A stretch of DNA of 63,760 nucleotides from Phialocephala subalpina (lineage: Eukaryota; Ascomycota; Leotiomycetes; Helotiales; Mollisiaceae), in NCBI GenBank assembly GCA_900073065.1, contig FJOG01000088.1:5080-68839 (forward strand), given 5' to 3'. Position numbers and translations under genes: made by a program. Below the pieces are notes generated by a model. The model was not told the DNA's origin, ran no database searches, and saw only the letters and a list, made by a program, of their open reading frames with translations. The number at the start of each line of letters is the position of its first letter. Position 1 is the first letter of the stretch. Shown here in pieces: positions 31,004 through 44,885 of this stretch.

Positions 31004-33965
31004 GTTGGTCTCGTCGCAGATCTGTCGAGAAGAGAGTTCAGATGGATCAACGTCCGGTTCGCATCCTTATGCGCGGCTCGGTCTGGATCTCGACGTCGGT
31101 GTTGATGATGTGGGCGAAAATAGCTGCAGGGGACGCGGTGCGACGGGATCGAAAGACCGACATTTGAGATAAGGTTAACCGAAAGCGGGAAGAGACGATC
31201 GTCACGTGTGATTACTTCGTATTCGGGAGACTTGCATAAGGAGGCACACAATTTCCCGATTGGGCCGTTCATAAATTACAGGGCCTTTTTCATCGTTATG
31301 TTTTATGGATCATTTTTGTGCAGAGGATCGTGAACTCTAATTCAAATGCTTCTTGGCCACGTTGAGCCTCAGATGCTTTTATGCAAGTTGTGCATCTCTT
31401 GTCTGTTTGGCACCTCGAACATCTCGATCGGACTCTCGGTACTCTTTGCCGAATCTACCGGCTCGACTTGCATTTCTCACCTGTGCACTAGTGTTTCAGA
31501 GTCACAGATCGCTGGCGTCGCATCAATCAGAGCAGCAGGATGCCTGCACCACCGCATGCAGCTGGGAACATCACGCTGAGGAGTGCCAATCAAGATGATT
31601 TACGACCAATTGAGAAGGGGAGCGTACTATATCATCAAATGCAAGAGCCCGGTCGAGGCAAGTCTGTCTTATTTGGGTGAACTTAATCGAGCAATTAAGT
31701 AGAAACGTGGAAGGATTGGAGAGGGGAGAAAAGCCTTTCCACGTCATACCTCTATCGGATTGTGCCTGGTTTGGCTGAGAAGATGGAGGATTTTCAATGC
31801 AATTGCGACGACGATACGGGAGAGGTTTATAGACAGGCAAGCTGAGGCAACTCGATGGGAAAATGTTTACGTTTACGGAGAATCTTCGTACCAGAGCAAA
31901 ATGTTTCGATGACGAAACTGGGCTTGGACTTTTCGTATTCTGGCAAGGCGAAGTCGCGGGGAATCAATGCAAAGACAAAAAAGTCCACGACTCACCATCG
32001 CCTCAATCATGGCTGAGCTCTAGATCAGTCCCTCCGTTGCGGTACCGACAGAGTTCTCTCATACTAATGTTTTTATTCTGCAACTGGTGATATTGTAGGT
32101 TCAAACAGTCTTCTCCGCATTCTGAATCACTTCGCAGTCCTCGCATTTGGGACATCGTCAGCACTGACGCCCATATACACTCGCACACCAGCCTCACTCG
32201 TCGTCCCATATATCTAAATCAAACGTCTAAGCCAAATAGCTGCTTCAGGAACTGGAGAATTGGAGATCATCTTCTAGAAGGTCCACTTGCGTCCCGCTGT
32301 CCCTGGTGATTTATCTGGCCTCTTTTACCTGATACGCAGGGATGGCATCGTTAAATTCCATCCCAAAGATGCAACTTTCGGTGGAGACTAGACTGGGACA
32401 CTGAGATGTCATGCTACGGCGAGGGTTCTTCTGAAAATAAACTGCTCTCTGTGATTATTTTAGATCTGCATGATGGAACAAGTAGCAGGGCATGGCATGG
32501 AGAACAAACATGGACAGGACAGGATAGGAACAGGCGTCGAATCATGGAAAGATGAAACTGCCAACCAGCGTGTTTTGTGGTTCTTTCGTCTCCAGGTGAA
32601 GTCAGTCTCCTCTCTATGGATCGAAGCGAAGAAGCGATGAAGCGAAGTGCTCACGCCATCCGAAGTCAGGGCTGTCAAGAGGGTCGACGGACTGATACTG
32701 TACTAGGGATAAAAATACATGGTGATCGTTGATATATTGAAGATCTGACAGCCTCATCTGGATGAATGCGCTGCACTGCAAATACTTGCTTCTCTTGGTC
32801 TGGTCTCTACTCGTATACGCTCTTCGTGTCTCCTGCTCCCATCGGTCGCCGTGAATCACTTGGCGGGCGTGTCTGCGATGCAGCTGGACGGACCAGCACA
32901 GCCAGAAAAGCGCGCTTTCACCTAAAAGAGAACTTGAAACACGACCGGGTTGTGTCAGCCCAGAGTGCGGTGCAGAGTGCAGAGGCCACAGGAGAATCAC
33001 CAACTGCACCAACGAGGCACCGGAGAGACGAGCCGCAGGGCAGAGAACGCCAGAATAGGACCAAAAGAACAAATTCATCCAGGGCAAAAGGGGACAGGAG
33101 ATATCCCTCATCAGATCTCCATCAGGCCCGCAACTCGCCATTCAAACTCCTCCCCATTCTATTCACACCATCCTCGCCATTTCCAACGTTCTGTCCCAGC
33201 ATTACGACCCCCCTAACCCACATTTTCGTGTGCGTGCAGCCTCTCTCTCCTACCAACCCTACCCTTATCCCGTCCAATCCCCATCCACATACACGCACTC
33301 ACCACACGCCCTCCTACTTCTTCTCTCACCACCCGACGACTCTTCCCCTTCGTCGCACCACCCTTTCAATTCCTCCTGTATTAATGGTCGTCTGTATATT
33401 CAGCAGCAATAGCAGCAGCAAGAAACGGAACTTCTTCTCTTCCCCTTTCTCGAATCCACCCAGAGCTTAATCCAAGCACCAGTCGTCTCAGCTCTCCATT
33501 TGCGGACGCTGTGCTTCACGGACGACCGACCCCCTATCGGCCATCATTCACCCATTCCTTCAAACAAGAGATCTTTCACATCATCGCTCTGCCTTTCCAT
33601 TACATCTGCCATCGATTTGGCGGTTCTGCAGCAGCATCACCTTTTTAATAGATCAGATCCGCGTCAGTCAGCGAAAAAGAAAAATTTCCCACCTCTCTTC
33701 CAACAATCTGCCAACCACGATCCTTTTTTCTTAAGAACCTACAAGGCACCGCGGTTTGAGATACGAATTTTTCAAGAGTTTCGACGTCCTGATTTCTTTG
33801 TTCCCGACTCGAGCCATTCGACACACGACTGCTTACACATATCCTGCCGCATTCCGTCATTGTCGGTTCGGGGAATACGGATTTGACGCAACGATACATT
33901 CGAATATACCTTCCTACCTTCTCTCGTACCAGATACGAGGGATATTCGGTGGACGATAATCTATA
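31004..33965. other. Long intergenic region with probable PUF-gene leader
   Basis: There is no protein-coding gene with recognisable features across about 3 kb. The distal part (about 32900-33960) is rich in C and T and contains several short upstream open frames, which suits a long 5' leader for the PUF gene at 33966. The proximal part contains the VPS72 promoter. Confidence 0.45.
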
Positions 33966-36900
33966 ATGTCATCTGCAAGATCTGAACACCTTACCCTGGG
34001 TTATCTACCAACCCCATCTGCGAGTTTGCCTCGTTCAGGCTCTTCGACCGCCAACACTTCACCTACAGAACCTTCCAGCGGGAGTGCATTACGATCACCT
34101 TTTGGATTATCCGGTGGTTTGAATTCTGCAGGTAAGATGGCCAGCAGCACGCGATCGGGGGCTGGTTCTCCATCGCATGAGCTGGGCAGCGGCGCGAGCA
34201 GATTATTCTCCAAGAGGTAGGACATTATCACCACCGGAATGCCCTTGAATCTGCTGACAATTATCAGAGCACGAGAAATTCAAGCTCAAGAAGGTCTGCC
34301 AGTCAATGTCTGGGGACCACCAACCAGCGGCAACTCCACACCACTCCGTGAAAACATTCCCGAGTCGCCCACTGATGGCTTTCCCGATTTTTCACATCTT
34401 CCTACACCCGAAAGCCTGCCATCAACTACAAGACGAGCACGAGCTGGGACAGTTCCATCACGCTTCTCCCCGGGAGGTGTGACGAATGGTCTAGGTGCTC
34501 TGCCAACACTTGTGGCCAAGACATCAAGGCCAACACCATCACCAAGTCCATTTAAATCCCCTTCTCCATCATCGATTGGCGAGATTGGTGACCACAACGT
34601 ATCCAATGCCAGCAATTCTGCCTTATTGTCGAGACTGCGAGCTGGATCAATGCCACAACGAAGCCAATACTCGGCTGCTGGTCCTTTCGGCCCTTCAGTA
34701 TTTTCCACAAACTGGGCATCTGGTCGAGAGAGGACTTCTACACTAGCTAGCATTGCCAGTGCAGGATCCAATCAACCAAGCTCACCTGCACAATCGCAAT
34801 TTTCGAGAGAAGGAACCGGAGACAATGATATGCAGATGCGAACGTTGGACTACCTTGGTTTGGCAGATACTCCACAACCCCCTCGAGCTCAATTAGCAAA
34901 TCCTTTCCTGGCAAATATCGCAGATATTAGCAAGGCCAACAGATTCAGATCATATTCCGTCAATGCAAAGGAGAAGTACGCCGAGGAAGAGGATGAAGAA
35001 TACGGCTCTGGCAATTTGACACCATACGAAGCACAGCAGGCTCAATTGCACATGCAGCTTGCAGCAACGAATGCTGCCATCCAACAGCACAACCTCGCGG
35101 TTCAGGCGTTTGCTAACCAAGCTTCTTCCAACAGGCCCAGAGCCAGAACTGCAGGCGTTCTCGAATCACCAACCTCGAGAATGATGAAGCAATTCTACCC
35201 AACTGGATCCAGACTCGACAATAGCATCAATGCCGCAGATTTGGGAATGGCAGAGCAGAGAGAGTACGACGACCTCCCAGCAGCCGTGGCTGCCATGTCC
35301 ATGGGCAGATCCACTAGCCGAAACGATGGTATGCTCAACCCTGATGATAACCTCGAGGGACCAACCAGAGCCCTTTGGCTGGGCAGCATCCCTTCCTCGA
35401 CTACTGTTTCAACTTTGATGGAGATGTTTAAGCAACATGGCCCCATCATTTCTGCTCGCGTTCTCACACACAAGAACTGTGGTTTCGTCAACTTCGAACG
35501 TTTGGAGAGCGCCATCTCAGCAAAGGCAATGATGAATGGAAAGGAGATCTTCCCTGGAGCTGGACCAGTACGCATCAACTTTGCCAAGCCTCCTTCTCCT
35601 TCAGGTACACCGGGCCATGATGGAGCCTTCCCATCGCCCAGCCCAGATCCATTCATGAAGGGTGGTGAAAATGGCACGAATGGCGAGACGAACGGAACCA
35701 CCCCAGGTGTCATCTCCCGACCAGGAACCGCTCCTTTGACCATTCCTGCTCTCCGAGACATGAAGGCCCAGATCTTGAACATCGTTGGAGACTTCGGTGC
35801 GACTCCCGATGACAAGGTCAAGATCACACGAAGCCTAGAATCATCCATTTCCTACGATGGTTTCCAAGCAGAGATCCCAGCCATCCAAGAACCATCTCAC
35901 AACAGAATCCACGATGCTCCCAAGCTTCGTGATATCAGAAAGCGAATCGACAACCAGAGCTGGTCGTCTGCTGAGATTGAAAACATCGCAGCAGATATGC
36001 TTCCAGAGATTGCTGAGCTTTCGTCTGATTATCTCGGAAACACTGTCGTCCAGAAGTTGTTCGAACACTGTTCAGATGATATGAGGGATGCTATGTTGGC
36101 GGAGATTGCACCACACATGTCCGAGATTGGTATTCACAAGAACGGAACTTGGGCAGCTCAAAAGATCATCGACGTCTGCAAGACACCCAAGCAGATGGGC
36201 ATGATTGTGAGCAACCTCAAGGCGTACACTGTCCCACTCTTCTTGGACCAGTACGGAAACTACGTCCTTCAGTGCTGCTTGAAGTTTGGATCGCCATTCA
36301 ATGACTTCATCTTCGAGGCCATGCTCAGCCAGATGTGGGAGATTGCTCAAGGACGATATGGTGCCCGAGCTATGCGAGCTTGTCTTGAGAGTCACCACTC
36401 TACCAAAGAACAGCAAAGAATGTTAGCAGCTGCCATCGCTCTCCACAGTGTACAACTTGCTACCAACGCCAATGGTGCTCTTCTCCTCACTTGGTTCCTC
36501 GACACATGCACATTCCCACAACGTCGTTCGGTTCTCGCACCAGAACTTGTACCGAACCTAGTCCATCTCTGCACCCACAAGGTTGCATACCTCACTGTTC
36601 TCAAAGTCATCAACCAGAAGCTCGAGTCCGATGCCAGAGATGTTATCCTCCAAGCTTTGTTCTTCTCTCCCAATGACGAGACTCTCGAGGCTATCCTGTC
36701 CGACCACGCCTGCGGTGCTACTCTGATCTTCAAAGTCTTGACTACTCCATTCTTCGACGAGAGCATCCGATCCCAGGTTGTTGAGAACGTCAGGAACGTT
36801 CTCCTACGACTCAAGGCTCAACCTGCTCAAGGCTACAAGCGATTGATGGACGAGGTCGGACTCTCTACCCGAAATGGTAGTGCAGGACCGAGCCGTGATC

Positions 36901-37463
36901 ACGCTTCAAACGGACCCTCCAACGAGCGTCCAAGACCCGGATCCAACCACAGCCAAGTCAACGGCCACATTCCTCCCCCACAATACGGCCAAAACCAATT
37001 CTTCCCTCAAATCCAGCAACCTGCTTTCGACATGGGCATGGGTATGCAACGAACCGACAGCATGGACTCCAACCTTGGTCCCTTCCCATCCTATGGTCTT
37101 CAAACCCCCATCTTCAACCCCGCAAACGTCCAAATCCCACCCATCAACATGCAACAACTCCAATACCAACAACAGCTCCTCGCCCGCGCCGCACCTCCAA
37201 TGAACAACTTCTACCCTAACATGCAATCCGGCTTCGGATACAGCAGCGGTAGTCCCTCTGTAGACAACTACCGGAACCAAGGACTCCAGAACGCATCTCC
37301 TATTCAACCTCCTCAGCCACAGATGCAGAACTCGTTTGGTCCACCTGGGTTTGGGAATATGGGCATGGGCGGTTATGGATTCGCCGGCATGGGCATGCAA
37401 GGGATGGGATACGGGATGCAGCAAGAGCAGCAGGTCAATGGTCGACGGGGACGAGTACGTTGA
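33966..37463 (+). CDS. RRM plus Pumilio-repeat RNA-binding protein (Jsn1/Puf1-Puf2-like)
   Basis: Two exons (33966-34216 and 34268-37463) give 1148 residues. The long N-terminus is Ser/Pro-rich and probably disordered. An RRM lies at about residues 450-525 (RALWLGSIPSS, RNP-1-like CGFVNFE, VRINFAKP). A Pumilio homology domain covers about residues 635-950 (YLGNTVVQKLFEH, HKNGTWAAQKIID, QYGNYVLQCCLKFG, YGARAMRACLES and others). The C-terminal tail is Gln/Asn/Met/Gly-rich (about 970-1148), prone to assembly in RNA granules. The RRM-PUF order is that of yeast Jsn1/Puf1 and Puf2, which bind 3' UTRs of mRNAs for membrane and mitochondrial proteins. Conserved core gene. Confidence 0.93.
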
Positions 37464-38257
37464 TTCCCAGACCCAGCAGCGAAGGAGAAATCGCTAATCA
37501 GAATCCAGAGATGAGTGGATATATACTACATACATAAGTGTCGGCGATTCAGCAAAGCGTGCTGTTGAAAGATTTGGTTGAGGGTTTTGTATGAAATGAA
37601 AGCAGGAATTGTGGATATGTTATTGGGAAAAGGAGTTCGGATGTCGCGGGTTTCAATACACTCGCGATTCGGATTCTTCAGCGACTCCAAACAAACTTCG
37701 CGATACATCGATATACTTCGGTCCTGCTGGGGAAACAACAGGGAGGAAACATATGTTGGTGTATACAGTTGCTAGCTTGCAGGACAGGACTTGACTGGTG
37801 TGTATGGAAATGGTTAGTTTCGGTTCTAGGTTGGATTTATCTTACCGCAAGGCATGGGCTTGCTGTTTGGTAGCATGGCTTCATTGGATTGAAGCCAGAA
37901 GAGCTTTTTGGAAGGAGCAGTTAGATAAGGGCTGCAATAGCGAACATTTATGAACATTTTCATCTGTACATTTCACCACGTACCAATTTCTGTCCTCAGT
38001 GAAGTAGTCCATCAAGAGCAGCAAGTGCCTGTCTCGTTTCAGTGTTTGAATTAATCTGCATATTTGCATGGATGTCAAGCTCTATCAATGTTACTTGAGT
38101 CTTCGTTAAGTCGTTCTTCACCATTTCATTTCATTTCACTGCACTCGTTTCGTCTGAGCCTGCTTCCATTTCACTCCACATTCAATCATACCTATCCCGC
38201 AGGTCTTTTCTTCCCCGCGCCCATCACGACAGTCACCGCATCAACACCCATCTGGCC
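37464..38257. other. Convergent 3' intergenic region
   Basis: This is the region between the converging PUF and MFS genes. I see no gene. It is expected to hold both 3' UTRs. Confidence 0.45.
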
Positions 38258-40331
38258 TCACCTCAGCTCCACCCCCTCGTTCTCACCCTCTCTCTCCCGA
38301 TGCATCGACCCCTTAATCCCCCTCGCCCCAGGCAAAAACACCCACAATACACTAATCCCAACAATCAACGCCAAAATAACAGGCTGCAGCGTCTTCACGC
38401 CCCTCGCTTGAGCTATGGCTCCGACGATGAATGGGAAGAAGGCTCCGCCTGAACCGCCGAATGCGGTTGCGAAGCCGATTGTGCCTACGTGGAGGGATTT
38501 GGGGAGGAGTTTTGCTACGAGGACTATTGCTGTTGGGAACCTGCTCGCATATCAACATCGACCGTACAAGAAAGAGAGAGAGAGAGGGAGACATACATCG
38601 GACCCATAAAAACACCCATCAATGCGACTGCTACTGCAGACACGATGAGGTTCGGTACCAACCAAAAGATCAATTCGAGGATAGCGGCGCAGGAGAGGTA
38701 CAGGATGACGGATTTGTATTCGCCGAGACGGGAGGTGAGGAATGAGAGCCCGAGACGACCGACCGTCATCCCGGCCCAGAAACCAGTTGCTGAGGCGGAG
38801 GAGGCGAATGCGTTTGCGTGTCTGACGTTCGTCATGAAGGTTACGATCCAGCCTCCGAGGGAGATCTCGGCACCCACTGCGATGGATCAGTATTTATCTC
38901 CCAAATGGGGAGACATGGTGAAGAAAGGGTTTACTTGCTGTAACCAAAGATGAAGAGGGCGAAGATCCAAGTTAGTTTGTTTTTCAACGCTTCGCGGGTC
39001 CGGCCGGTGGAGGATGAGGGATCGCGGGGATTTTCGGCTGCGTAGATGGCGCCTGTTTGTTTCCAGAAGGTTGTGCTTGAGGTTAGGAGTTCGAGGGATG
39101 ATGTCCCGATCTAGGCGGCTGTCAATGTGTGTTCCGTGTTTTAAGGAAGGAGAAGAAAAGGAAAGGAACGGGAGGGGAGAGAGGCGAAAGGAGGAAGAGA
39201 AGAGCTAACCATGATATAGTAGAACGAATACCATCCCAGGCCACCCCCTGTGATCAGGCCTGTGGCAATCAATGGAGAGACAGTCGCGCCGAGTGCGTAG
39301 CAGGCTTGCAGCACTCCTTGGACTTCATTCGCGTTCGCCATGTTTCCTAGCCAGGCGCACCATGCTGCATCAATCAATCCATTCCCGAATCCGACGAAGA
39401 TGTACATCACAACAAGAACCGGGTAAGGAGGATGGATGGCGATGATGATGTAGGAGACGAGATGGCATGTTGGTCCGATGATTGCGACTCCGCGTTGACC
39501 GAGTCGGATGTGGACGTGGTTGTTGAGGATGGAGGAGAGGGAATAGCCGACGAAGGGAGAGAGGAAGATTAGGGAGACGACGGTGTAGGNNNNNNNNNNN
39601 NNNNNNNNNNNNNNNNNNNNNNNNNNNNNNNNNNNNNNNNNNNNNNNNNNNNNNNNNNNNNNNNNNNNNNNNNNNNNNNNNNNNNNNNNNNNNNNNNNNN
39701 NNNNNNNNNNNNNNNNNNNNNNNNNNNNNNNNNNNNNNNNNNNNNNNNNNNNNNNNNNNNNNNNNNNNNNNNNNNNNNNNNNNNNNNNNNNNNNNNNNNN
39801 NNNNNNNNNNNNNNNNNNNNNNNNNNNNNNNNNNNNNNNNNNNNNNNNNNNNNNNNNNNNNNNNNNNNNNNNNNNNNNNNNNNNNNNNNNNNNNNNNAGA
39901 GGTTGTAGTATTTCTCGAGCTAGACAGTTTGTCAACATTTCATACCAGTCAAGGAGTGGCAGGTGGAGGAGACATACATGTCCAATCAACGCCTATTGTT
40001 TGAAATCAGCCAGGACATTGGAGGGAAGGGGTCAGGATATTCTTACTCCGTACGAACCATCATTCATTCCAACAGCAAAAAAAGACCAGAAAGTAGCAAA
40101 GACTCTCCACATATTGATCTTCGGGGAGTTCCATCTCTGAAGAGCTTCAACAGCGGTGTCTGGTGCAGTGGCATCTTGTCTGATGTCTTCGAGGTCTGCT
40201 CCGAGATTTTGAGGAGTCGCTTCTGAGATCGAGGCTCGCTTCTTGTCTGGGAAATAAGGGGTTGAGGGGGCGTGGAGCTCGATGTTGGAATTAGAGCTAC
40301 TTGGCTCGGTGGTCATTGTAAGGGTTGCCAT
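38258..40331 (-). CDS. MFS transporter, Bsc6-like; interrupted by an assembly gap
   Basis: A multi-exon gene encodes a 12-helix major facilitator. The N-terminus (MATLTMTTEPSS) is followed by helix 1 (MWRVFATFWSFFAVGMNDGS), whose NDGS signature is shared with fungal Bsc6-type and fucose-permease-like transporters. Later parts include FLSPFVGYSLSSILNN, GFGNGLIDAAWCAWLGN, GAEISLGGWIVTFM, GFWAGMTVGRLGLSF and GFATAFGGSGGAFFPF, ending GENEGVELR. A run of N (39590-39897) removes part of the region between helices 1 and 2, so the full sequence cannot be judged. No break is seen outside the gap. It is divergent from another MFS gene at 40906. Substrate unknown. Confidence 0.82.
39590..39897. other. 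Assembly gap (run of N)
   Basis: 308 undetermined bases lie inside the MFS gene at 38258-40331. The true gap length may differ from the number of N. Confidence 0.99.
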
Positions 40332-40905
40332 GTTGAACAGAAAAATTATTTGCAACAACGAGAAGGAAGAAACAAGATTACGATGCAGAGAAACAGAAAC
40401 CGAGCGTCTTACCTTCCCAAGGACTTTTATATCTTGCGGGAGAATTGTTCGGTCTTTCCCCAGAGTGGGGTACTGTAGTGGGGATCATCGCGAACGCGAA
40501 CTGCTGACATAAAAACCACATCTGGTCTTCTTGGCGGTGAGTCAAGAAGCAACTGACCAATCTCCGTTTCCTATTTCGTACTCGAGGCACATGACATGCC
40601 TTGGATACGCGGAGAGGCTTCTCATGCATCTTGACTCTTTTTGGGAAAGAGACGTCGAGGTTCCTGAGCGATACTGAAGAGAGGAAGGCGTCGGGTGCTC
40701 CCGTGTTGATGACGACGTGCATTCGCCGAAAGAGTCAGATTTTTGATGTGAAGATCAACAAGGACTTTGGATTTATATTGTCAGCATTTCCTTTGCCTTT
40801 TTTACTTGTGGCTGAGGGCTGAGACCTGCATCTCAATACCACAATCTCCCAACGATCCTGGGACTTTCTCCCCCTCACATTCTCCAGCCGTCCCTTCCGC
40901 GAACC

Positions 40906-42480
40906 ATGGCAACAGATTACTCGAAACCTCCACGAGGCCTGAAATGGAGGTCGAATACACTATTCATCATCTCAACAGTCGGGATAGGTCTCTTCACAGA
41001 TCTTTTCCTCTACGGAATCGTCGTCCCCATCCTACCATTCATCCTCAACGACCGCCTTAACATCCCACACTCCGAGATCCAGAAATACGTTTCCGCCCTT
41101 CTTGCATGCTTTGCCGGAGCTTCAGGTCAGGCAATGTCCTTGAAGTGAGGAACATCTAGGAAAAGCACGTGCTGATTCGTGCTTCAGTCTTATTCTCCAT
41201 TCCAGTCGGGATCATTGCAGATAAGCTGCAAGCTCGTCAATTGCCCTTCTTGGTGGGGTTATTCGCGTTGCTTGCTAGCACATTCTTGCTGTACCTAGGT
41301 CAGACCATAGGGGTCTTAATCTTGGCTAGAATTCTGCAGGGTATCAGTGCAGCCGTGGTGTGGACGATTGGGTTGGCGATGGTGATGGATACTGTGGGGA
41401 GTGACAAACTTGGAGTCACTATCGGATCTATATTCAGCTTCATCAGTGTTGGAGAACTGGCTGCTCCGGTGCTAGGAGGCGTTGTGTACAAAAAGGCTGG
41501 TGCAGGAGCGGTCTTTGGCATGGGATTCGGACTTTTGGCAGTGGATTTCGCTATGCGGTTAGCGATCATCGAGAAGAAGACTGCGAGGAAGTATGGGTAT
41601 GATGAGGATGATGAGGGTTGCAGAGGGGAGGACAGAGAAGCAGATGAGAGGACGGCGTTGTTGTCGAATGGGCAGACGAAAGACGAGAATTTGGAGGATT
41701 GGAAGATTCGGACGGATCAGCCTTCTTGGATCCGGAAGTTTCCAATCCTGTACAGTAAGTTTCGCCTCATTGAGGACATCCACGTACCATCTCCCTTGGG
41801 AATTCAACTCTACTTCAATGTACTAACATGCTTCAGGTCTCGGAAACAAACGCCTCCTTACAGCAGAACTTGTAGCTTTCGCTCAAGCCATCCTCCTCGC
41901 TGTCTTCGACGCCACCATCCCCACAGAAGCACAAGACCTCTTCAATTTCGACTCCCTAAAAGTCGGCCTTCTCTTCGCGCCCCTCATCCTCCCATACCTC
42001 CTCTTCGGTCCCCTCTGCGGAAAAGGAGTCGACAAGTACGGCGCTCGCCTAGCAGCAGGATTCGGCTTCGGCTACCTCGTCCTTCCCCTCCTCCTCCTCC
42101 GAATCCCCCATGCAGGAGGCACAGCCGAGATAGTGAAATTCTGCATCTTTTTGTCGATGTCTGGATGTGGGTTGGCGTTGATTTCTGCACCGAGTATTGT
42201 GGAAGCTAGTTATGTAGTAGAGAGGTATCATCAAGCGAATAAGGAATTTTTTGGTGAGGAAGGACCGTATGCTCAGCTTTATGCTATTAACTCTGTGGTT
42301 TTTAGTGCCGGATTGACATTGGGTCCGTTGATTGCTGGGGGACTGAGAGAGAGGATTGGGTTTGGGAATATGAATGCGGTTGTGGCGGGGTTGTGTGCTG
42401 TTGTTAGTGGGTTGAGTTTTGCGTTTTTGGGGAAGATACCGAAGGTTGTTGATAGGCATACTTTTGCTGGGGACTTTTAA
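40906..42480 (+). CDS. MFS transporter, DHA1/VMAT-like
   Basis: Three exons encode a 12-helix transporter that starts MATDYSKPPRGLKWRS. Helix 1 contains TDLFLYGIVVPILPFIL, a form shared by vesicular-amine-transporter-like and multidrug DHA1 proteins. Motif A appears as GIIADKLQARQLPF, and motif C-like glycines are in ELAAPVLGGVVYKKAG. A charged central loop (DEDDEGCRGEDREADERTAL) precedes the second half, which carries GPLCGKGVDKYGAR and AGLTLGPLIAGGLRERIG. The introns after CFAGAS and after KFPILYS have GT-AG ends, and the joined frame is open to the stop at 42480. Probably an H+-coupled exporter of small organic cations or drugs. Its start lies 574 bp from the divergent MFS gene. Confidence 0.9.
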
Positions 42481-43067
42481 TGGGAGAGGAGACTTTTGAA
42501 CAACGAACATTATGCACTTTTGGAAGTATTAGATAGGAGTTTGGAGCCTTTGGCTAGAAGAAAAGTGGGAAAAGGAGTACGACGGCATTTGTTAGTGAGC
42601 CGGGTGACCGCTGAAACCAATTGGAATTGCAAACTCTTTGTCAAACATTCTGACTATAACTTGCTCTCACGTCCTAGGGATCTCTTGATCATTTCGAAAG
42701 ATATCTAGGACAAATATAAAAATTGAAAGTCATTCGAACAATGCGGGTTCAGAACCGTTGATTGGAAGGACGCTCGTCGCTTCGCACCTTCCCCACTGAA
42801 GGCTATGCTGCCTCGCCTGCTGATAATGCATCATCGTCGAACATCAATTCAGAACATATAACACTGGAAATATTTAATAATTAATTGTCTGCAGCAAAGA
42901 ACTCGACAAACCGAAGAACAAAGGCGCATCTCGTCCACCAGGCTGAAACGGGTAAAGCTCGGCCCCAACTCCTGACCTCGCAGCCTCGCCACGCGACCTC
43001 AATCACCAACCTCACCACCACTCCCCCCTCAATCCCCCCGCCCTTCCCTCCATCACAACACATCAGG

Positions 43068-44885
43068 ATGGCCTCTGCGAAGGATAGCAAGGGTACGCGC
43101 CCGTCTTATTTATAGGTCATGGTGCTAATAAATGTTCCAGCGGAGCGTCCCAGCGATTTGGATGATACTGAGTCGACTATTAAGGTTGCGCCGAAGAAAG
43201 ATAATGGAGGTGGGACAGGGAAGGTCAATGGGTTGAAGCTGAAGAAGAGCTTACCGAAGATTGATAAACCGGGGAATTGGAGGCTTGGGAGTGTGGTTGA
43301 CGGTAAGTGGAGTATTGCCGCGATGTGATGGGAGGTGAATGCGACCGAGGATAGTGGCTAATGGTAATGCGATGCAGATAAGAAGAAAGGAACAGATACG
43401 CCCTCCACGAACTCTGCTGCTCCGAGTCCAGGCCCGATCACCAACCCGGTTGACGACAGTCTCCTCGATTCCTTTGCAACTGGACGCCCGCTCGATGATC
43501 CCGTCGACACGGTGAAATGCAATACGTGCAGGAAAGCCTTTCTCTCCAGCGCCTTCGCAAAGCACAACAAGGAATGCCAGAAAGCGAAAGCCGAGAAATT
43601 GAAGAAGAAGAAGGAGGCGAAAGAAGCTCGAGACCGGGAGAAGCGGGAAGAGAACAAAAAGGCAGACGACAAGGATGAGGAAGGCGATACGAAGATGGAC
43701 GACAACGACGAGGACAACGAGGAAGAACCATCGCCAGAAAAGAAGGGCCCTGGTGGGTTGAAGAGCGCGAAGAAGAGTGCTGGCAAAAAAGTTGAGATTG
43801 ATGGGGAGAAGAAGGGGAAGAAGAGGAAGGCTGAGGGAGATGCGGAGAAGGGTCCGAAGCAGAAGAAGAAGAAAGAGGAGCCTAAGCCCAAGGTTCCCAA
43901 GCCAAAGGGTATGCCTACAAGATCTTCTGCCATATTATCCCAGCCATCTATTTCTGCTTTACCTGCGTCTTCTTGATGACTTCCAGCGCTGGCTGGACCT
44001 TCCTGTTTGGTTCAGCCTCGAGGGAAGGAGGAGAGGAGAAGATGTGTTGTCGTTCGTTCTTGTATTGTTGTTTCTTTCTTTCTTACCAAGCGCCCTTCGC
44101 ATTACTGTTGTTGTACCATCATTGTATCACCATGGAGTCGGGTTCTGGGAGTGGGAAGCTCCCCATACTGTTGAATTCGAGAAAGAGTGGTTTCGTCTGG
44201 TCGATTCTAGTTGACTCACGCTAACCATATCCAGGACCCGTCGATGTCGAACGCCAATGCGGAGTATTAAAGGACGGAGTCGCCTGCGCCCGTTCTCTTA
44301 CTTGCAAAAGCCACTCGATGGGAGCCAAACGAGCTGTTCCAGGACGTTCACTACCGTACGATATGTTACTCGCAGCATACCAGAAGAAGAACCAGGCGAA
44401 GCAGCAGAGTATTTCCCTTCCTCTCCATCTATATCTCTCCTTTCGTGACTAACCCCTCCACAGAAGCAGCTATCGACGCCAATGCCCCTCTCGAAGACGA
44501 AGAAGAGAACAATGGCCCAGTCGACTCCGATGAAGAGCTCACAGCAGTCATGCACGGTCTCTCAAACTGGGATCCTCAACCCGTCGTTCAACCTCTAGTT
44601 CACGTCCCAATCGAAAAGGAATACCACCGTAAACGCCTCTACGAACAGCTCATGAACGCTACAAACAACGGAACCGTCAACATCTTCAAGGTCAATGGTT
44701 ATGGTGCACAGAAGCTACCTCCTGGTCACCCCGGCTTGCAGGAAGATGTACCGCCTGGTGAGCATGGGGAGGATGGGGAGGGGTTGAATATTGGGATGGC
44801 GAATATCGCGAATAGGAGGGCGAGTGAATTTCAGCCACGGTTGCCGCCTGCGAGACGTCCTTCGGGTCCCAATCAGCAGAGATAG
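43068..44885 (+). CDS. SGF73: SAGA complex subunit Sgf73 (ataxin-7-like, SCA7 domain)
   Basis: The gene has about five exons. The N-terminus (MASAKDSKG, then [13 protein letters not shown]) is followed by a small zinc finger ([22 protein letters not shown]), as in Sgf73/ataxin-7 proteins, which anchor the deubiquitinase module to SAGA. A long Lys/Glu-rich stretch follows, then the SCA7 domain: [35 protein letters not shown] and [13 protein letters not shown]. The C-terminal part contains [14 protein letters not shown] and [13 protein letters not shown]. The order and spacing match the family, and no break is visible. Nuclear. Conserved core gene. Confidence 0.9.

Noticed and set aside
32614..33141. 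175-codon minus-strand frame upstream of the PUF gene
   Set aside because: Composition looks random, there is no domain, and it overlaps the probable leader of the PUF gene.
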